NCBI GenBank assembly: GCA_026874595.1
Contig: CM049313.1
Coordinates: 49,839,659-49,903,658 of the forward strand
DNA: 64,000 nt
DNA from: Sipunculus nudus
Taxonomy: Eukaryota; Annelida; Sipuncula; Golfingiida; Sipunculidae
Direction of reading: 5' to 3'
Position 1 is the stretch's first letter, and the number at the start of each line of letters is the position of its first letter. Positions 1-11,662 of this stretch are shown piece by piece. A program made the translations under genes and the position numbers. The notes beneath the pieces are model-generated. The model saw only the letters and a program-made list of their open reading frames with translations, ran no database searches and was not told the origin of the DNA.

Positions 1-544
1 ACGATAATGGGCTAAATGTTTAAAACCCCCAATGGATATGTTAGATCTAATTTGACTAACACCTCAAGGTTAAAAGCTCCACTGGCAATATTTTATATAA
101 TTTACCACGTGGGTATAAATCTTAAATTCCCCTGGTAATACATTAACTCAATAAGTATTACGATCTCGTGTTTGAGAGTCCCCTGGTGATATACCTTATG
201 TACAACTTTTCAATCCAACCGAGGCAATGTATCAATTACCGCCGAGTTGTTATTTGATGGCCGTGTCCTCGAGTAAACAAGTGCTTTAGCAGAGACCTGA
301 TACGCCCTAAGCCTATATATACACTAAATCAGGATCCATAGGTCGTAAGGTGAAATAACAGGATCTAATGTGACAAAACCATTACAGCACAGGACCATAA
401 AAAATCCGCTGTCACTCCTTGGAATTTCTAAACAAATTAAATTATATTAACCCGCCGAAGCCAATATACTATAGCCAATTTTTAACCAACATTATATAAA
501 CAGCTTTCATGTTATACATCTTTTTTTTAATAATGATTACTATT
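1..544. other. Intergenic, no gene seen
   Basis: AT-rich sequence with no open frame worth calling. The first 230 bases contain loosely repeated phrases such as 'cccctggtaat' and 'cccctggtgat' separated by about 55-60 bases. This suggests a very old degenerate tandem repeat. Nothing else is recognised. Confidence 0.5.
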
Positions 545-897
545 TGTGGTCGGACAATGGTCCTCAGAGGGCCCGCATTTTCGGTAGTGATTGGCTAGTT
601 TAAAACGGGTAAAATGATTAGTTTGTACTTCTAAAATATGACAAATGAAACAGGTTTTAATCAATATGCATGAATAAAAATGTATGTAATTCGATAAGTC
701 TCGAGCCCTCATAGGACCCCATCATACCGGTGAATTTAGAGATTCAAGCATGGTGTTGTTGAGGTATCGTGCGCGGAAGGAAATCACCGTTTGTACTATG
801 GTGGCCATATTGGAATTCCAAAAGGTCTGTTATCCGTTCCGTCTGGAGCCCTCATAGGTACCAATCATCTCTGTGAATTTAAGAATGACCAAGCATG
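545..897 (+). repeat. Dispersed repeat, copy 1 (shared with 47336-47860)
   Basis: This stretch aligns by eye with 47336-47860. Both begin with GTGGTCGGACAATGGTC, followed by AGAGGGCCC, a 'gactagttta' stretch and an 'atatgcatga' stretch. Both then run into about 110-150-base sub-units containing 'ggagccct', 'ccaatcatc', 'ctgtgaattt', 'tgttgttgag' and 'gcggccatattggaattcc'-like phrases. The second sub-unit stops after 'aagcatg', exactly where the poly(T) of the LINE begins, so the LINE probably inserted into this repeat. I do not recognise the family, and no TIR, LTR or coding frame is visible. Confidence 0.65.
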
Positions 898-1158
898 TTT
901 TTTTTTTTTTTTTTTTTTATTTCCCCCCAAAAAATACAGACAGTAATAACACCGATGATTACAAGACAGTACACAAAAACAGTAACATGTAAAAACAACA
1001 TACAAAAGAACATACAAAAAGGGTACTAAATACAAAATACATATATACATACAAATTAACCTGTTTGTTCAAAGTACAGTATGACTAACATTTTATCACC
1101 TTTTCCATCTATATATAATTTTGAAATACTTGTAATGTTAAATTAAACAAGCTCAATA

Positions 1159-3376
1159 TTATTGTTTTCCTTTATATGTCAAATATATTGTGTCATATAA
1201 ATTATCTATTGTGTAGTAATGGATCAAATTTCCATTGTCCTTGTGATATTTTGGCACAAAAGTTTCCATTTTTTTGTTTTTTTCTGCAGGCTTCTCTGTA
1301 CATTCAATCTTCCTTTGATAATCCATGTATTTTTTAAAGTTTTCAAGGTTTATCTGAACAGAATCTTTAGTTCTATATATAAAAGCTTTTGCATGTATAA
1401 GAATTTTATTTTCCATTCTCATATTCTTTTCCGATATTCCTAAAATAATATTCCTTTCTGTAAGTAAACTAATTGGTAAACCATAAAAAAATGCTTATAT
1501 CTTGCCAAAACCGTTTAACAGTAGAACAATTACAAAAGAAATGCTCATACTTTTCTACCTCTGTATGGCAAAACCTACAATATGGGTCCAAACTTATATA
1601 ATCTCTCTTTAAGATATAAATAATTATGGAGTATTTTAAACTGAAACTCATTCACTTTCTTTTCTTTACATAATGTTAGGCTATTGGTATATAAAAGACC
1701 CCACTCTTCATCTGTTACATTATATTTAGTACTAAACTTTTGCCTTGTACTGGAATGCTGGAATGCTTTAACAAGACTAATAAAATAATCATATACCTGC
1801 TTTGCAATAACATTTTCAACTGCAACTGGCCCTTGTCTTGTTTTGCAATTAAATACATTTTGTAAGATCGACTGTCCATTATTTCTCCAGTGATTCAATA
1901 TTTTACTTTGTTTAATTATTGACCTATAAACCAAATAATCTCTTTGTTTTGCTCCTTTTTCTTCCCACTCTTTAAAACTGACTGGATTCCCATTCACACC
2001 AAATAAGTGTTTTACATATAGTAAACCTGACTGATAAAGTGACTTACAGAAGAACGGTTTGCCTTTTATTTTAATATTCCTATTATTCCATATGCAATAA
2101 GACAACTCTGGAATACGAACTTGCTTCCATGCAATAAACATATCTATGTATACATCTGGCATTGAACCTTTTAGACAGTTTTTTGTATAATTACACTCTA
2201 ACAGTAACTTTGTGTTCCCATATATATCACAAAATGAGTCGATAAACAATTTCCAATCTTTTTTGGTTTTATCTAAATATCTTTTAATCCACATTACCTG
2301 TTGCGCTTTTATATAGCAATCAATACTTAACATATTCAGCCCCCCATTTTCAAATGGTTTTATCAGCAGATTTCTTTGTTTCCACATGTTTGTTATATCA
2401 TATATGCTTTTAGTTTTATTTTCAAAATTTAATGTATTACTCATTTCTGTATTATATGATATATATGTGCCTAGCACTTTCACACATTTTGACCACACTA
2501 ACCCTAAAGGTTTACTTTTGCCATCTTTGATTTTTCCTAACCACATTGCTTCAGTTTTAGCATTATTAATGTGTAAACCTGAACATTTAGTAAACTCTCT
2601 GAACAAATCTAGAACAGTTTTAAGCGAGTCCAAATCTTTCAAGATAACAGTGGTGTCATCAGCATATAAAACCAATTTTACCTCCTCATTTTTAATCTTT
2701 ATACCATGAATGTCTTGATTATTCCTAATATTAACTGCAATTATTTCTAAACAGATAATAAATAAATAAGGTGATAAGGGGTCTCCTTGTCTAACTCCTC
2801 TTCCTATTTTAAAATATCCTGAAGAATGTCCATTATTCATGATACAAGCTTCCACATCTTTATACAATACTTTAACCCATTAAATAAATGATTCACCAAA
2901 ATTAAATCTTTTTAACGCTGCAAAAAAAAACTGCCATTCCACTGTATCGAACGCTTTTTCAAAATCGATTGTTGCCAATAAACCATTTAATTTACATTTA
3001 TCTATATAAAATAAAGAATCTAATATGGTTCTAATTGCCTCTGTCACAGACGTATTTTTTACATATCCAAATTGATTTCGATTATGATTTTTGACAAAAC
3101 ATGTTTAAGTCTAAATGATAAGGCTTTAGTCATTATTTTATAATCAGTGTTTAATAACGAAATTGGACGCCAATTCTTTAATTTTGTTCTATCTTTATCT
3201 TTCTTCTCAATTAATGTAATTACAGCCTGCCGCTGTGATGGAGTCAGGCTACCCTGGTCAAGTGAAAAATTAAAACTATGCACAATTATAGATCCTATTT
3301 TATTCCAAAAGGTTTTATAGAACTCTGCTGTTAATCCATCGTTCCCTGGTGATTTGTCCTTTTTAAATGTTTTCAA
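1159..3376 (-). pseudogene. LINE ORF2, reverse transcriptase and C-terminal part (frameshifted)
   Basis: Minus-strand frames in order are 3376-3059, a linking stretch at about 3080-2880, 2867-1575, 1651-1469 and 1422-1159. The first frame has the RT entry motif (SPGNDGLTAEFYKTFW) and NWRPISLLN. The linking stretch has the catalytic FEKAFD aspartate block but also an in-frame stop. The 430-codon frame has RQGDPLSPYLF and the YADD box near its residues 70-73. The 1651-1469 frame carries a CCHC-like knuckle (CRFCHTE...HFFCNC), usual at the C terminus of L1/Tx1 proteins. The last frame looks like the normal C-terminal tail (ILIHAKAFIYR). At least three frameshifts or stops separate these pieces. 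It would have encoded the target-primed reverse transcriptase. Confidence 0.9.
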
Positions 3377-3671
3377 TACTTTAAAACATTCCTCAACTGT
3401 TAAATAGCCTTCACAGTACTCCTGATCTTCATTTGTTAATCTAGGAATAGTTTTATTATTAAAAAAACAATTGGTTTCGAGATTTACAGTATCATTAACT
3501 TGAGAGGAGTATAGGTTATGAAAAAAATACTTTTCTTCAGCTAAATTTTATTTATACCTGTTACAGAATTTCCATTATCGTTAACCAAAAGCTTAACATG
3601 TTTCTTATTTCCATTTCTTTTTTCTAAATTATAAAAGTATTTTGTACCTTTTTCACCATACTCGATCCATC

Positions 3672-4034
3672 TTATTTTAGCTCTTGTAATAATTCCCTGT
3701 ACTTTTTTTTATCATAAAGCTCTTGTAATTCTTGATATAATAATTCATACTTTTCCCTTTCATCTTCTTGGTCTTCCAAAGCTTGTAGTTCACCAATAAG
3801 AACCAATTCCCTCTCTTTAGTATCTTTATTTTTACATTTAGAAAAATACATGGTTCTTCTTCTGATTCTGTACTTAATTAATTCCCAAAAACTGTTAGGA
3901 TTAAATTTATCTTTTTCTTGTAGCCATTCATTTATCTCTTTGTTCATAAAAACAATAAATTCATTATCCTCTAAAAGTTGATTATTAAATTTCCAATAAC
4001 CCTTCCCTCTAATATCCTCTGAAGGTTTCTTCAA
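3672..4034 (-). pseudogene. LINE ORF2 linker between endonuclease and RT
   Basis: An open frame of 120 codons on the minus strand, rich in K and E (for example KDTKERELVLIGELQALEDQ), with predicted helical character. It sits exactly between the SDH end of the endonuclease and the RT entry motif, as the charged linker does in L1/Tx1 elements. It opens with KKPSEDIRGKGYWKFNNQLL, a phrase typical of this part (G-WKFN). It is part of the same protein and not a separate gene. Confidence 0.7.
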
Positions 4035-4039
4035 TGTTA

Positions 4040-4723
4040 TAGTTATTCCTGAATGATCCGACTTAAATGCCGGGATAATATTAACATCTAGGACATAATC
4101 TTGTAAATGACTGGTAATGAGAAAATAGTCTATTCTTCTATATAGTTTTTTTTACTTCTGTCGCCGTGTATTGTTCTTTTTCTGGATATTTTATTCTCCA
4201 TATATCTTTTACATTTAATAATGTTTTTATCTTCATGATCTATATAATAACTTTTGTTTTCAGCACCATTTGTCCCCCTTTTTTATCCATCCCTGTAAGA
4301 ATACAGTTCCAGTCCCCTCCAGTTATAACATTATCATCTTGTGTCACTTGCATTTTTTAAATTTGTTCATATATTTTTTTATAAAACAATATTTGTGATC
4401 TCTCTGTATTTGGAGAATATATATTTATGAATATAAATGAAGTATCACATATTTCTAATTTAATTATAATTAATCTTCCATCATCATCATTTAATGTTTC
4501 AATTATATTATATTGGAACTTATTAGACAATAAACAAGCCACTCCTCTACTATGGTTTGTACCATGGCTCATAATGACTTTCCCACCCCATTCATTTTTC
4601 CACAGGTAATGATCCTTTTCTGTGCTGTATGTTTCCTGTAGTAAAACTAAAAATAGCTCTTTTCTTGCTGAAGTTTCTCATGCCTCTTACATTCATGCTT
4701 AATATTTTTAGTTGTGATGCCAT
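4040..4723 (-). pseudogene. LINE ORF2, apurinic-type endonuclease domain (broken)
   Basis: Minus-strand reading from the ATG at 4723 gives a start with LKILSMNVRGM, the usual first strand of the L1-type endonuclease. It is followed by SHGTNHSRGVACLL (within 4572-4357), GGDWNCIL with a nearby D-x-KGG, RRIDYFLITS, and a terminal SDHSGITI block. These are the metal-binding and catalytic blocks that nick target DNA. Frameshifts and stops lie between the blocks, for example after 4357 and near 4230, so the domain is not intact. The next downstream piece, the 120-codon charged, coiled-coil-like frame at 4034-3672, is the linker to the RT. Confidence 0.85.
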
Positions 4724-4754
4724 GAGATATTTCTTAAACAATTAAAGTTAACAA

Positions 4755-5075
4755 TCACAATATAAAAGTTATCAATGCCACTATACCACTTAAAAATATT
4801 ACCAATGTAATATTAGCATTTTGCTCATAGTTTACATCATAAATTTTTAAACAGCTTCTTATGTCATACAGATGTCTGTACTTTACCTGAAGTTTTGAAG
4901 TACCCTTTTCACAAGAACAACACAAAAACACTAATATAGTAACTACACCTATTTCCATTATATCAATATCCATCCCAAAATAAGTTCTTACAATAATATG
5001 TGTTAGTGCAGTTGCTTCATCAGAATATACAACCTGATGTAATCTAATGACCAATATGCATAAATGGCGCTCCAT
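4755..5075 (-). CDS. Small hypothetical ORF just upstream of the LINE endonuclease
   Basis: This is a 106-codon ATG frame on the minus strand. It ends about 30 nt before the endonuclease start at 4723 and lies in the ORF1 position of the LINE. The product does not look like a LINE ORF1 protein: there is no RRM, zinc knuckle or long coiled coil. It has two hydrophobic segments, near residues 42-55 (VVTILVFLCCSC) and at the C terminus (ITLVIFLSGIVALITFIL), suggesting a small membrane protein or chance. It could be a 5' UTR frame, captured sequence or spurious. The function is unknown. Confidence 0.25.
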   Translation of the reverse strand: MERHLCILVIRLHQVVYSDEATALTHIIVRTYFGMDIDIMEIGVVTILVFLCCSCEKGTSKLQVKYRHLYDIRSCLKIYDVNYEQNANITLVIFLSGIVALITFIL

Positions 5076-5080
5076 TTTCC

Positions 5081-8000
5081 TGATTTATATAGTTATTCTG
5101 TTCACCCTACCACTCTTTATATACAATTACAGATAAAGTGAAGAAAACATTTAATACCATGGCTTTCTAATTACTTATACATACTCCTGATATATATTAA
5201 TTTTATTATCACACATACAACATACCATTTTACCCTCCTTTCAGGAAGGCTAGTAACTGTAGGGTTGAATAGTGAATAAGAATCTACATTAATATAAAGA
5301 AATGTTTTATATCTTGAAAATGTCAAATACTAATTACTGGGTTTCCTTTTAGTTTTTGTCAACAATATGCTTTATTACATAAGCCTAAAGTAATAAAGTA
5401 AGAATGTTATGATATATATCATTGAATCTTAGGAGTGTCCAAATATACCTGCCTTAACAACATGTAATATAAATATGTTACATTCCAACTCCTTTATAAG
5501 GTTGAGAAGTGACTATTTTTTTGTGTTATTCTTTACAAGTATTCAAAACTAGTGTGCCACTGCCTTCCCTGCATATGTGAAATATCATATTCTTCCATGG
5601 TGTGCAGTGGATTACATAGTTTTGTAACAAAAGATTAAATGAATATATATACAGTTGCTTACTTGTAATATAAACGCATACTCACAATACGGAAAGAAAC
5701 CCCAATACTTGAATCTTAAAAAAATCCATATTATAAATTTGTTTTTATAATCAATAAGATTGTGTTGACTATTTTGACCTGGAGTAATCCTTTGGAAATA
5801 TTTGAACTTTTAATTTTTTGTTCATGAAATGATAACTACCTGCGAATTGTTTACTTATTTACTTTACTAAAATCTACAAAAACTTGTTAATCTGCGTTGA
5901 TAACACATCTAGATACTGCCAATGTAACATGCTCAGTCTGGTATAATTCTATTTGCAGAACATCAACTTACTAACTTACATGTACTTTTCTGTAGGATTT
6001 CTCCAAATGGACCAGCCTCCAAAATAAAACATAACTACAATAAAGCTAACCAATCAGACAAAAGAGTACAGAAACAGCATCACACAGTTCCGACAAGTTC
6101 CAATTTAAAACCGGTGGAGAATTTCAAATTTTGCTGTTCAATAAATAACATGATGCACTTTTTTTACTAAGGGCGTAAGATATAAACAAAGTGAACGGAT
6201 TTTGAGTGATTTTTTACATAACTATCATGGGTATAAAATCTTCATTACTTGCGTGATAACGCTAGAATGGATAAAACGATTGTATATTATATGACCCTTG
6301 CAAAGTGAGAGTTTACGAAAGATATTTGGTATAAATTGAAGCTCAGAGGACACCATGAAAAACGATATTTTTTAGTTGAGGGTAGTCTTAGGCATGCTTC
6401 AAACATGTCTGTCGTTGAAGGTTCTTGCACGCGAAAATGCAACGTATAGCTGCACATGTAATAAGACAGGCACAGATAAACATGTTATAATAGTATTACA
6501 TGTTGGTCCTGAGCTTTGTTGATTGTCATGGAATTAGCAGGTCTGATCGAAAGTTGACAATTAAAGCTCCCATGTAAAAGGCAGGTTTACATATTTCGAT
6601 GAAAGTCTGTGGCAAGGATTAATCTTCAGCTTTGGTTCGCTGCTTTTTCTCTAAGCATAAAAAACTAAAATTATGCGTACGGATTTTCTTGAAAATGTGT
6701 AGATGTAGATGGTCAGGGTAAAGCTATACAAACAATCCGTTTATCTTTATTGGAATCAGGATATATTTTTATATACAATTATGACAAAGGAAAATTCCTT
6801 TGTCCCCGTCAATTCGTATTCATATGTCCACAGTTGTTATATATGAAACGTGTACACATGACCCCATGACTGGTAAGGGAGATTCTAGCGGAAGTTCGCA
6901 GGCTCCGATTACAAAATCTAGTTTGTTAAGTGTACACCCTCACCCCCCCCCCTGAATTATATTTAAGTTGTGGGGCTTCCTATTAAAACTTTTTTTTTCT
7001 AACAGTCCTTAATTTAGCCGAATACTTTAAGCCTTTGTTTTCAAGTAATGACAATTATGAATTTAAAGGCATCAACATTTTACTGCCATTCAAGAAAACT
7101 TGCACAGTTATCAAATGGAAGTCGGTCATGTCTGTGTCAACCCCTTGTAATGAAAAGCGCTTGCAATATTGAAAGCAGAATCATGTGGTCATGTGTTAAG
7201 CGCTTGGATTTAAACCTCTACAACCTTTAGCCAGAGTGAAATTTCTTTAGAGCAGTTATAAGGGGTATTGGGGCGCCGGATCAATGGGGATTATAGAGGA
7301 CCCGCGCGACCGCCTATTGCACGAAAGGCAAGGCTTTGGCAGGAAAAACCCTCTTGCCATGTTCAAACAGGACGGTGAGCTAGAACTACAGGAAAATCCC
7401 AAAGGCGCCTCATGAAAAAGACAGGCGTGGAGGACCTCCAAGCTCAAAATAAATAGGAGAACCTTTGGGGGAAATTTTGAAATATAAATTATGCAACTTA
7501 TTAGGAAATAATATGAGAAAAAGTAAAACAAACGTGTATTAGAAGAGCCCATTCACCGACGATTCGTGTGCCGAATTTGGAAGTCCAAACCAGAACGGAA
7601 GAAGGTAAACGGTTGTGTAGAAAAAAACCAGATACGTATTAATTATATAGATAATAATAATAACAAAAATATTAAAAATAATAATATTAATTGCATTTAT
7701 CATTTGTTAAATTACAAATTCAGAGAATCAGAGGCATATGCGCAGAAACTGCTTTAACGAAAATAGATTATGGCAATTTTCTTTTTTTTTTCCTTCTTGT
7801 TTGACTTTTTACCAAATAAAACGGAAATGAAGAACAGTCCTGTTGAGTTTCTGTGGCAGAGAAAAAGCGGATAATCTTTGTCCAGACTCTCTCGGTCTGT
7901 GTGGTTTGTGTCTGTTTGAGACGGTTTGACGCATACACTGTGATATGCAGATGGATCACTAATTAGCCTTCCCTGCAAAGGACAAAGGACGGAAGATACT

Positions 8001-8553
8001 CGACTTCTAATCAGCAGGGATTGTTCTGAAAAAGCAAGTACGCCTTTCATCTTTTCGTGTTCTGAGAGGGTTCATGATGACGTTTTAGTTCTGACTAATG
8101 CATTTCCAACATGTTCTGTATAAATATTTATTATAAAGATCTAAAGAAAACCACATAAGACCTGAAAAACGTGCATTCCGATGCCGGTCCACGCCACTCA
8201 TCCTACACAGACCTATGTCATCTCTTACCAGTAATGAGGCTTAGATCAGTCGACATAAGAAGCTATTCCTGTTTGACCTTTATCAAACGAGACTTTGACC
8301 ATGCTTGCTGTTCCTCTGTGACGACTAGAAAACTTGTTTGGAAGAACAAGTCAACATTATTCTCTGCGGAACTCGAAACCTAAACGCGATGAAGGAGACA
8401 AAGACATGCAGAATATATATTATTCTCTGTTAAGGGATAATTTCACTGATCTGATATTATTTATGATAGCAATCATTGATATAGGAGAGATAGAAAAGAT
8501 CTGTTATGATTTATAGTAACCTGGGATTTATAGTAAACCTTATAGTCAGCCAC

Positions 8554-8556
<3 letters not shown>
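5081..8556. other. Intergenic, no gene recognised
   Basis: About 3.5 kb with only short frames that show no family signature, and no splice-supported chains that I could follow. It contains a C-run at about 6943-6951 and an AT-rich stretch at 7620-7700 with 'aataat' runs. I see no RNA gene or mobile element with recognisable ends. Confidence 0.4.
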
Positions 8557-8600
<44 letters not shown>

Positions 8601-8602
8601 GC

Positions 8603-8640
<38 letters not shown>

Positions 8641-8652
8641 ATATATATATAT
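8557..8652. repeat. (TA)n microsatellite, interrupted
   Basis: A run of alternating A and T, about 95 bases, broken by single C, G or T substitutions. The 64-codon Ile/Tyr frame across it is an artefact of the repeat. Confidence 0.95.
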
Positions 8653-9880
8653 TACTTAATGGTTTGGTTGCCGTACCAGAATCCAATGTATTTTTTTTAA
8701 CTTATGTAACAGCTCGTTGAATATATATATATATCATTTCAATTATGGTTAACTATTTTGATGGAAGGGCTGAAACAGAGCATGTTTCCCTGGACGCGAG
8801 GACTAGTACCTATTAACTCTTTGATATCACTCAAATCGGGGATATTCGACAGTCGATATTCGTATGATATGAGTGATATTCGATTTTGGATACGTTGGCA
8901 TAATTTCTGTGATATTTCCACTTGCTCCCACTCCAGTAAAAAAACTATAGACATATAGCCATTATGGGATAGTTGGTTATTCCTAAGGGGAAAGTAGTAG
9001 TATAATAAATTGAGTACCGACTGAACTGAATGATATTTTAAGTGGCAACTTTATCGCATTTCGCTTGTTTTAGTCTTTGATAATTGTGTTAGCTTATAAA
9101 ATGTATTACCACTTAACAAATAATTCTAAGGTTACTTGTATTTAAACTAAAGACAAGCCACCTGTGTTGACCTAATCAATTTTTCTTTTGTGAAGTATAA
9201 GATGCATTTACTTGTCATGTTATGCGGTTTATGGATTTTGTAGGAAACCGCAGTTTGTGGAATGTGGAATTAAATCGCTATAGGCATTTGTTTGGCAATA
9301 AAAAAAATTGGCTGCGGAACTGGTTTCTTGCCTCCCTTTGCCCGCTTCTGTTGTACTTGTAGTCATATAAAACTGTTTACAGTCAATAGGTTAATGCTAT
9401 TTTTATCACCTTGTGAATAATGACGGAACACGACCTGTCTGACGTTACTGTTGGTTTATCAACATTCCGCATGAAATATGTCCTAAATGGTTGTCTATAT
9501 TTAAGAGTTCTGTATCTTCCTTTTTAATGGCTACATAACTAGCTCATCTCTTGAATCTGACCCTCATAAAAAGTCGTCGAGGGTTCCATTTGGAATTATG
9601 TATGTATGCCCTTTGGCAACCAACTACCAGGCCGCTGTTTACAATAGATTTATTGTCTTTCGTAGAGTTGCCAAATATAAGGATGGTTATGTATTAAAGA
9701 GATCGAATTTACACTAAGCTGCTTTATATTATATACTGACGGCGTGGCTATTAACTCTCGCACATAACCCTTACGGTCGCGTCATCTTTCCAGGTGGTCT
9801 TGACCTTACGGCCGCTTAAGATTGAATATATTGGGGAACTCCAAACTTCTGCGTTTGCCGTTGGCCCTTTTTTTCAACAG
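8653..9880. other. Intergenic, no gene recognised
   Basis: No coding or RNA signal is recognised. Around 8820-8890 there are short self-similar phrases (gatattcga, gatatgagtgatattcga), which give overlapping frames on both strands and no protein family. Confidence 0.4.
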
Positions 9881-10074
9881 CCCGTTTTAAAACATCGGCA
9901 ATGAAAACAACACAACCGGACATGTTTTTTTTACTAAGTTTACAACAAAGTTTATACACCACTATCAGCACAGAACAGCTTATAAAAATATCCAAAGAAG
10001 CAATTTTAGCCTTTGTAATGCTTTTTTTCGACTTATACTCCGTTCTACGAACCAAGGTCCACATGAGTTTTCCA

Positions 10075-10620
10075 TTTATTTTGTTACAAACTAAATTCAA
10101 GGTTTTAGTATTGCAAGAACCAACTGATGTGAGAGACCGCCTAATTTATTTAAAAAAATACTGATGACATAAAATAATATTACCTAACGACGCTGTTAAG
10201 TCATTTTAGCACCACTAAACTTTCTAATGCGGCAACCATAGCGGGAAGGAAGGTATGACGTCACAGACTCGACTTTGGCAAACGAGAACTTGGTGGGGGT
10301 TGTAAGGTCCTTTCTCATGACATAAATTTTATATATATAATGAATCATATATTAAAATGGAAAAATATTATAAATTTATATAATATTTGATATGAATGAA
10401 TATAATGAATAATAAAAAAGAAATAAAATATATGATAAGTACATATTATGTATTTGATATAGGATGAATACATGAAGAGTTGATTAGTTAAACATTCATA
10501 TAAAATGGTTCGAGGTGATGTCTATGATGTTCAATAAATACAGAATATATATTTTTTTTTATTTTATAAATGTACCTGAATTGAAAAAAAAAATAATTGT
10601 GATACAATTCATGTAAAATA
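10075..10620. other. Segment present in unit A, absent from unit B
   Basis: After 'catgagttttccattta' unit A continues for about 545 bases before reaching 'acagaatatatat'. Unit B (at 19598-19620) goes directly from 'ttccattta' to 'gatatagaatatat'. No TIR or target duplication is obvious at the edges, so I cannot tell insertion in A from deletion in B. No gene is seen in it; it contains a (TA)-rich stretch and an A/T-run region. Confidence 0.7.
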
Positions 10621-10624
10621 CAGA

Positions 10625-10714
<90 letters not shown>
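10625..10714. repeat. (TA)n microsatellite abutting a miniature LTR element
   Basis: About 90 bases of alternating AT with two phase breaks. It ends exactly at the first base of the LTR of the element at 10715. The Ile/Tyr-rich frames over it are artefacts. Confidence 0.95.
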
Positions 10715-10719
<5 letters not shown>

Positions 10720-10975
10720 CGGGGTGACATAAAACCGGACCGAACTGTCTCGTAAGTGAAGCTTGCTTTTCTAGCGAAGCGGTTGGAAGGCCGGACAAGT
10801 GCGCCATCGACATGGGTTCGAATCCCGGATCGACCCAATATTTTCCCCTGAGCAATTTGTATTCCTAACAAAATGGGGGCTCGTCCGGGATTACAGATAA
10901 CTTTGTGGCCCAGGGAATGAGCTCACCAAAGTGTGACTCCTGTGATAATTAGTCTTGTTCTGATAGCAGAACATA
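10715..10975 (+). mobile_element. TRIM-type miniature LTR element, copy A1 (3' LTR lost)
   Basis: The 5' LTR (about 10715-10870) begins aGTTACGGGGTGACATAAAA, ends TTCCTAACA, and contains a tRNA-like segment. A-box TAGCGAAGCGG is at about 10772-10782 and B-box GGTTCGAATCC at about 10814-10824. Three bases after the LTR is the primer-binding site at 10874-10891. A short internal region follows ('ctttgtggcccagggaatgagctcacc', then 'gatagcagaac') and then stops in AT-rich sequence at about 10970. In unit B the same element continues into a purine tract and a 3' LTR, so here the 3' LTR has been deleted. The element has no coding capacity and would need proteins in trans. The reverse-strand frames (for example 10488-10871) are shadows. 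Confidence 0.85.
10874..10891 (+). promoter_or_regulatory. Primer-binding site, exact tRNA-Pro complement
   Basis: TGGGGGCTCGTCCGGGAT, 18 of 18 bases, is the complement of the 3' end of tRNA-Pro including CCA. The same 18-mer is the well-known PBS of murine leukaemia virus. It lies 3 nt downstream of the 5' LTR end (…CCTAACA then AAA), the normal position for minus-strand DNA priming. The equivalent site in unit B (19792-19809) has one change; those in the second element type (17060 and 25699 onward) match only over the GGGGGCTCGTCC core. Confidence 0.9.
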
Positions 10976-11662
10976 TATATATTTTATGCCTGAACAAATA
11001 ATTTTATAGGCCTACAACAGGTGCAACTTCTCACAAACGTCCCCCAGCCTAATGTTTGTTCCAGTGAATATGGCCCATGCAAACATGTCAAACATTTATT
11101 ATATTTATTATCTGCTCTCTGTCCTCTCTTCAGTATATACATTTATAACTCTTCTAATTAAAGTTTTATTATTGGATTTATACATGTGTAGATCTATTCT
11201 AATTTACGATCAACACGGTCAAAAGTACGATATGTCACCACAGCATAAGAACAACATAAACCATTTCACCCCTTCTATTAAAATTTACTCCAGCCAATCC
11301 AGGGCATTATCTGACCCTTTGTTTACAAGCCCCTCTTGGAGAAACTGTCGCAAAGTTTGTAGACTGATTCTCACATTTCATAATAAAATACGATTGTAAA
11401 AAGAACATGCAACGTACAGTTTTATATGTATTAAGCATTAAGCAGATGTTTCTTCTACCCCATATTGTTATTTTTTTTTTATGATATTTAACTCAATTTT
11501 TCTTCTCCTGCAAATAATCGGTGAATCATTGGTTGTGTAACGGAGTATAGTTGTAGACAGTTGAAAAACTTTGCATTAGCTAGAGCATGCATCGCATGCT
11601 ACGTTATTACCTGTGTTGAAAGTAGGTCTCTGTAGAGATCCACTTATTATTGAAGAAACGTT

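Larger units (their letters stand above)
898..5080 (-). mobile_element. L1/Tx1-type LINE retrotransposon, decayed
   Basis: This is a non-LTR retrotransposon read on the minus strand. At the 3' side a run of 21 T on the + strand (898-918) is its poly(A) tail. Upstream on the minus strand lie a 3' UTR of about 240 nt, a reverse transcriptase with a C-terminal zinc knuckle, and an APE-type endonuclease whose start Met is at 4723. Key motifs are NVRGM near the endonuclease start, GGDWN, RIDYF and SDHSG in the endonuclease, and SPGNDGL, NWRPISLLN, FEKAFD, RQGDPLSPYLF and YADD in the RT. These are typical of the L1/Tx1 lineage. Several frameshifts and stops break ORF2, so this copy cannot mobilise itself. 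The 5' end is uncertain: no ORF1 with a coiled coil or RRM is seen, only a 106-codon frame at 4755-5075. The copy may be 5'-truncated. No target duplication was found. Confidence 0.9.

Noticed and set aside
10715-10870. tRNA gene or tRNA-derived SINE reading of the GGTTCGAATCC unit
   Set aside because: The unit occurs as paired direct repeats bounded by TG…CA ends, with a PBS and a purine tract between them and a 4-bp duplication outside. The acceptor and anticodon stems do not pair as in a tRNA. An LTR element fits better.
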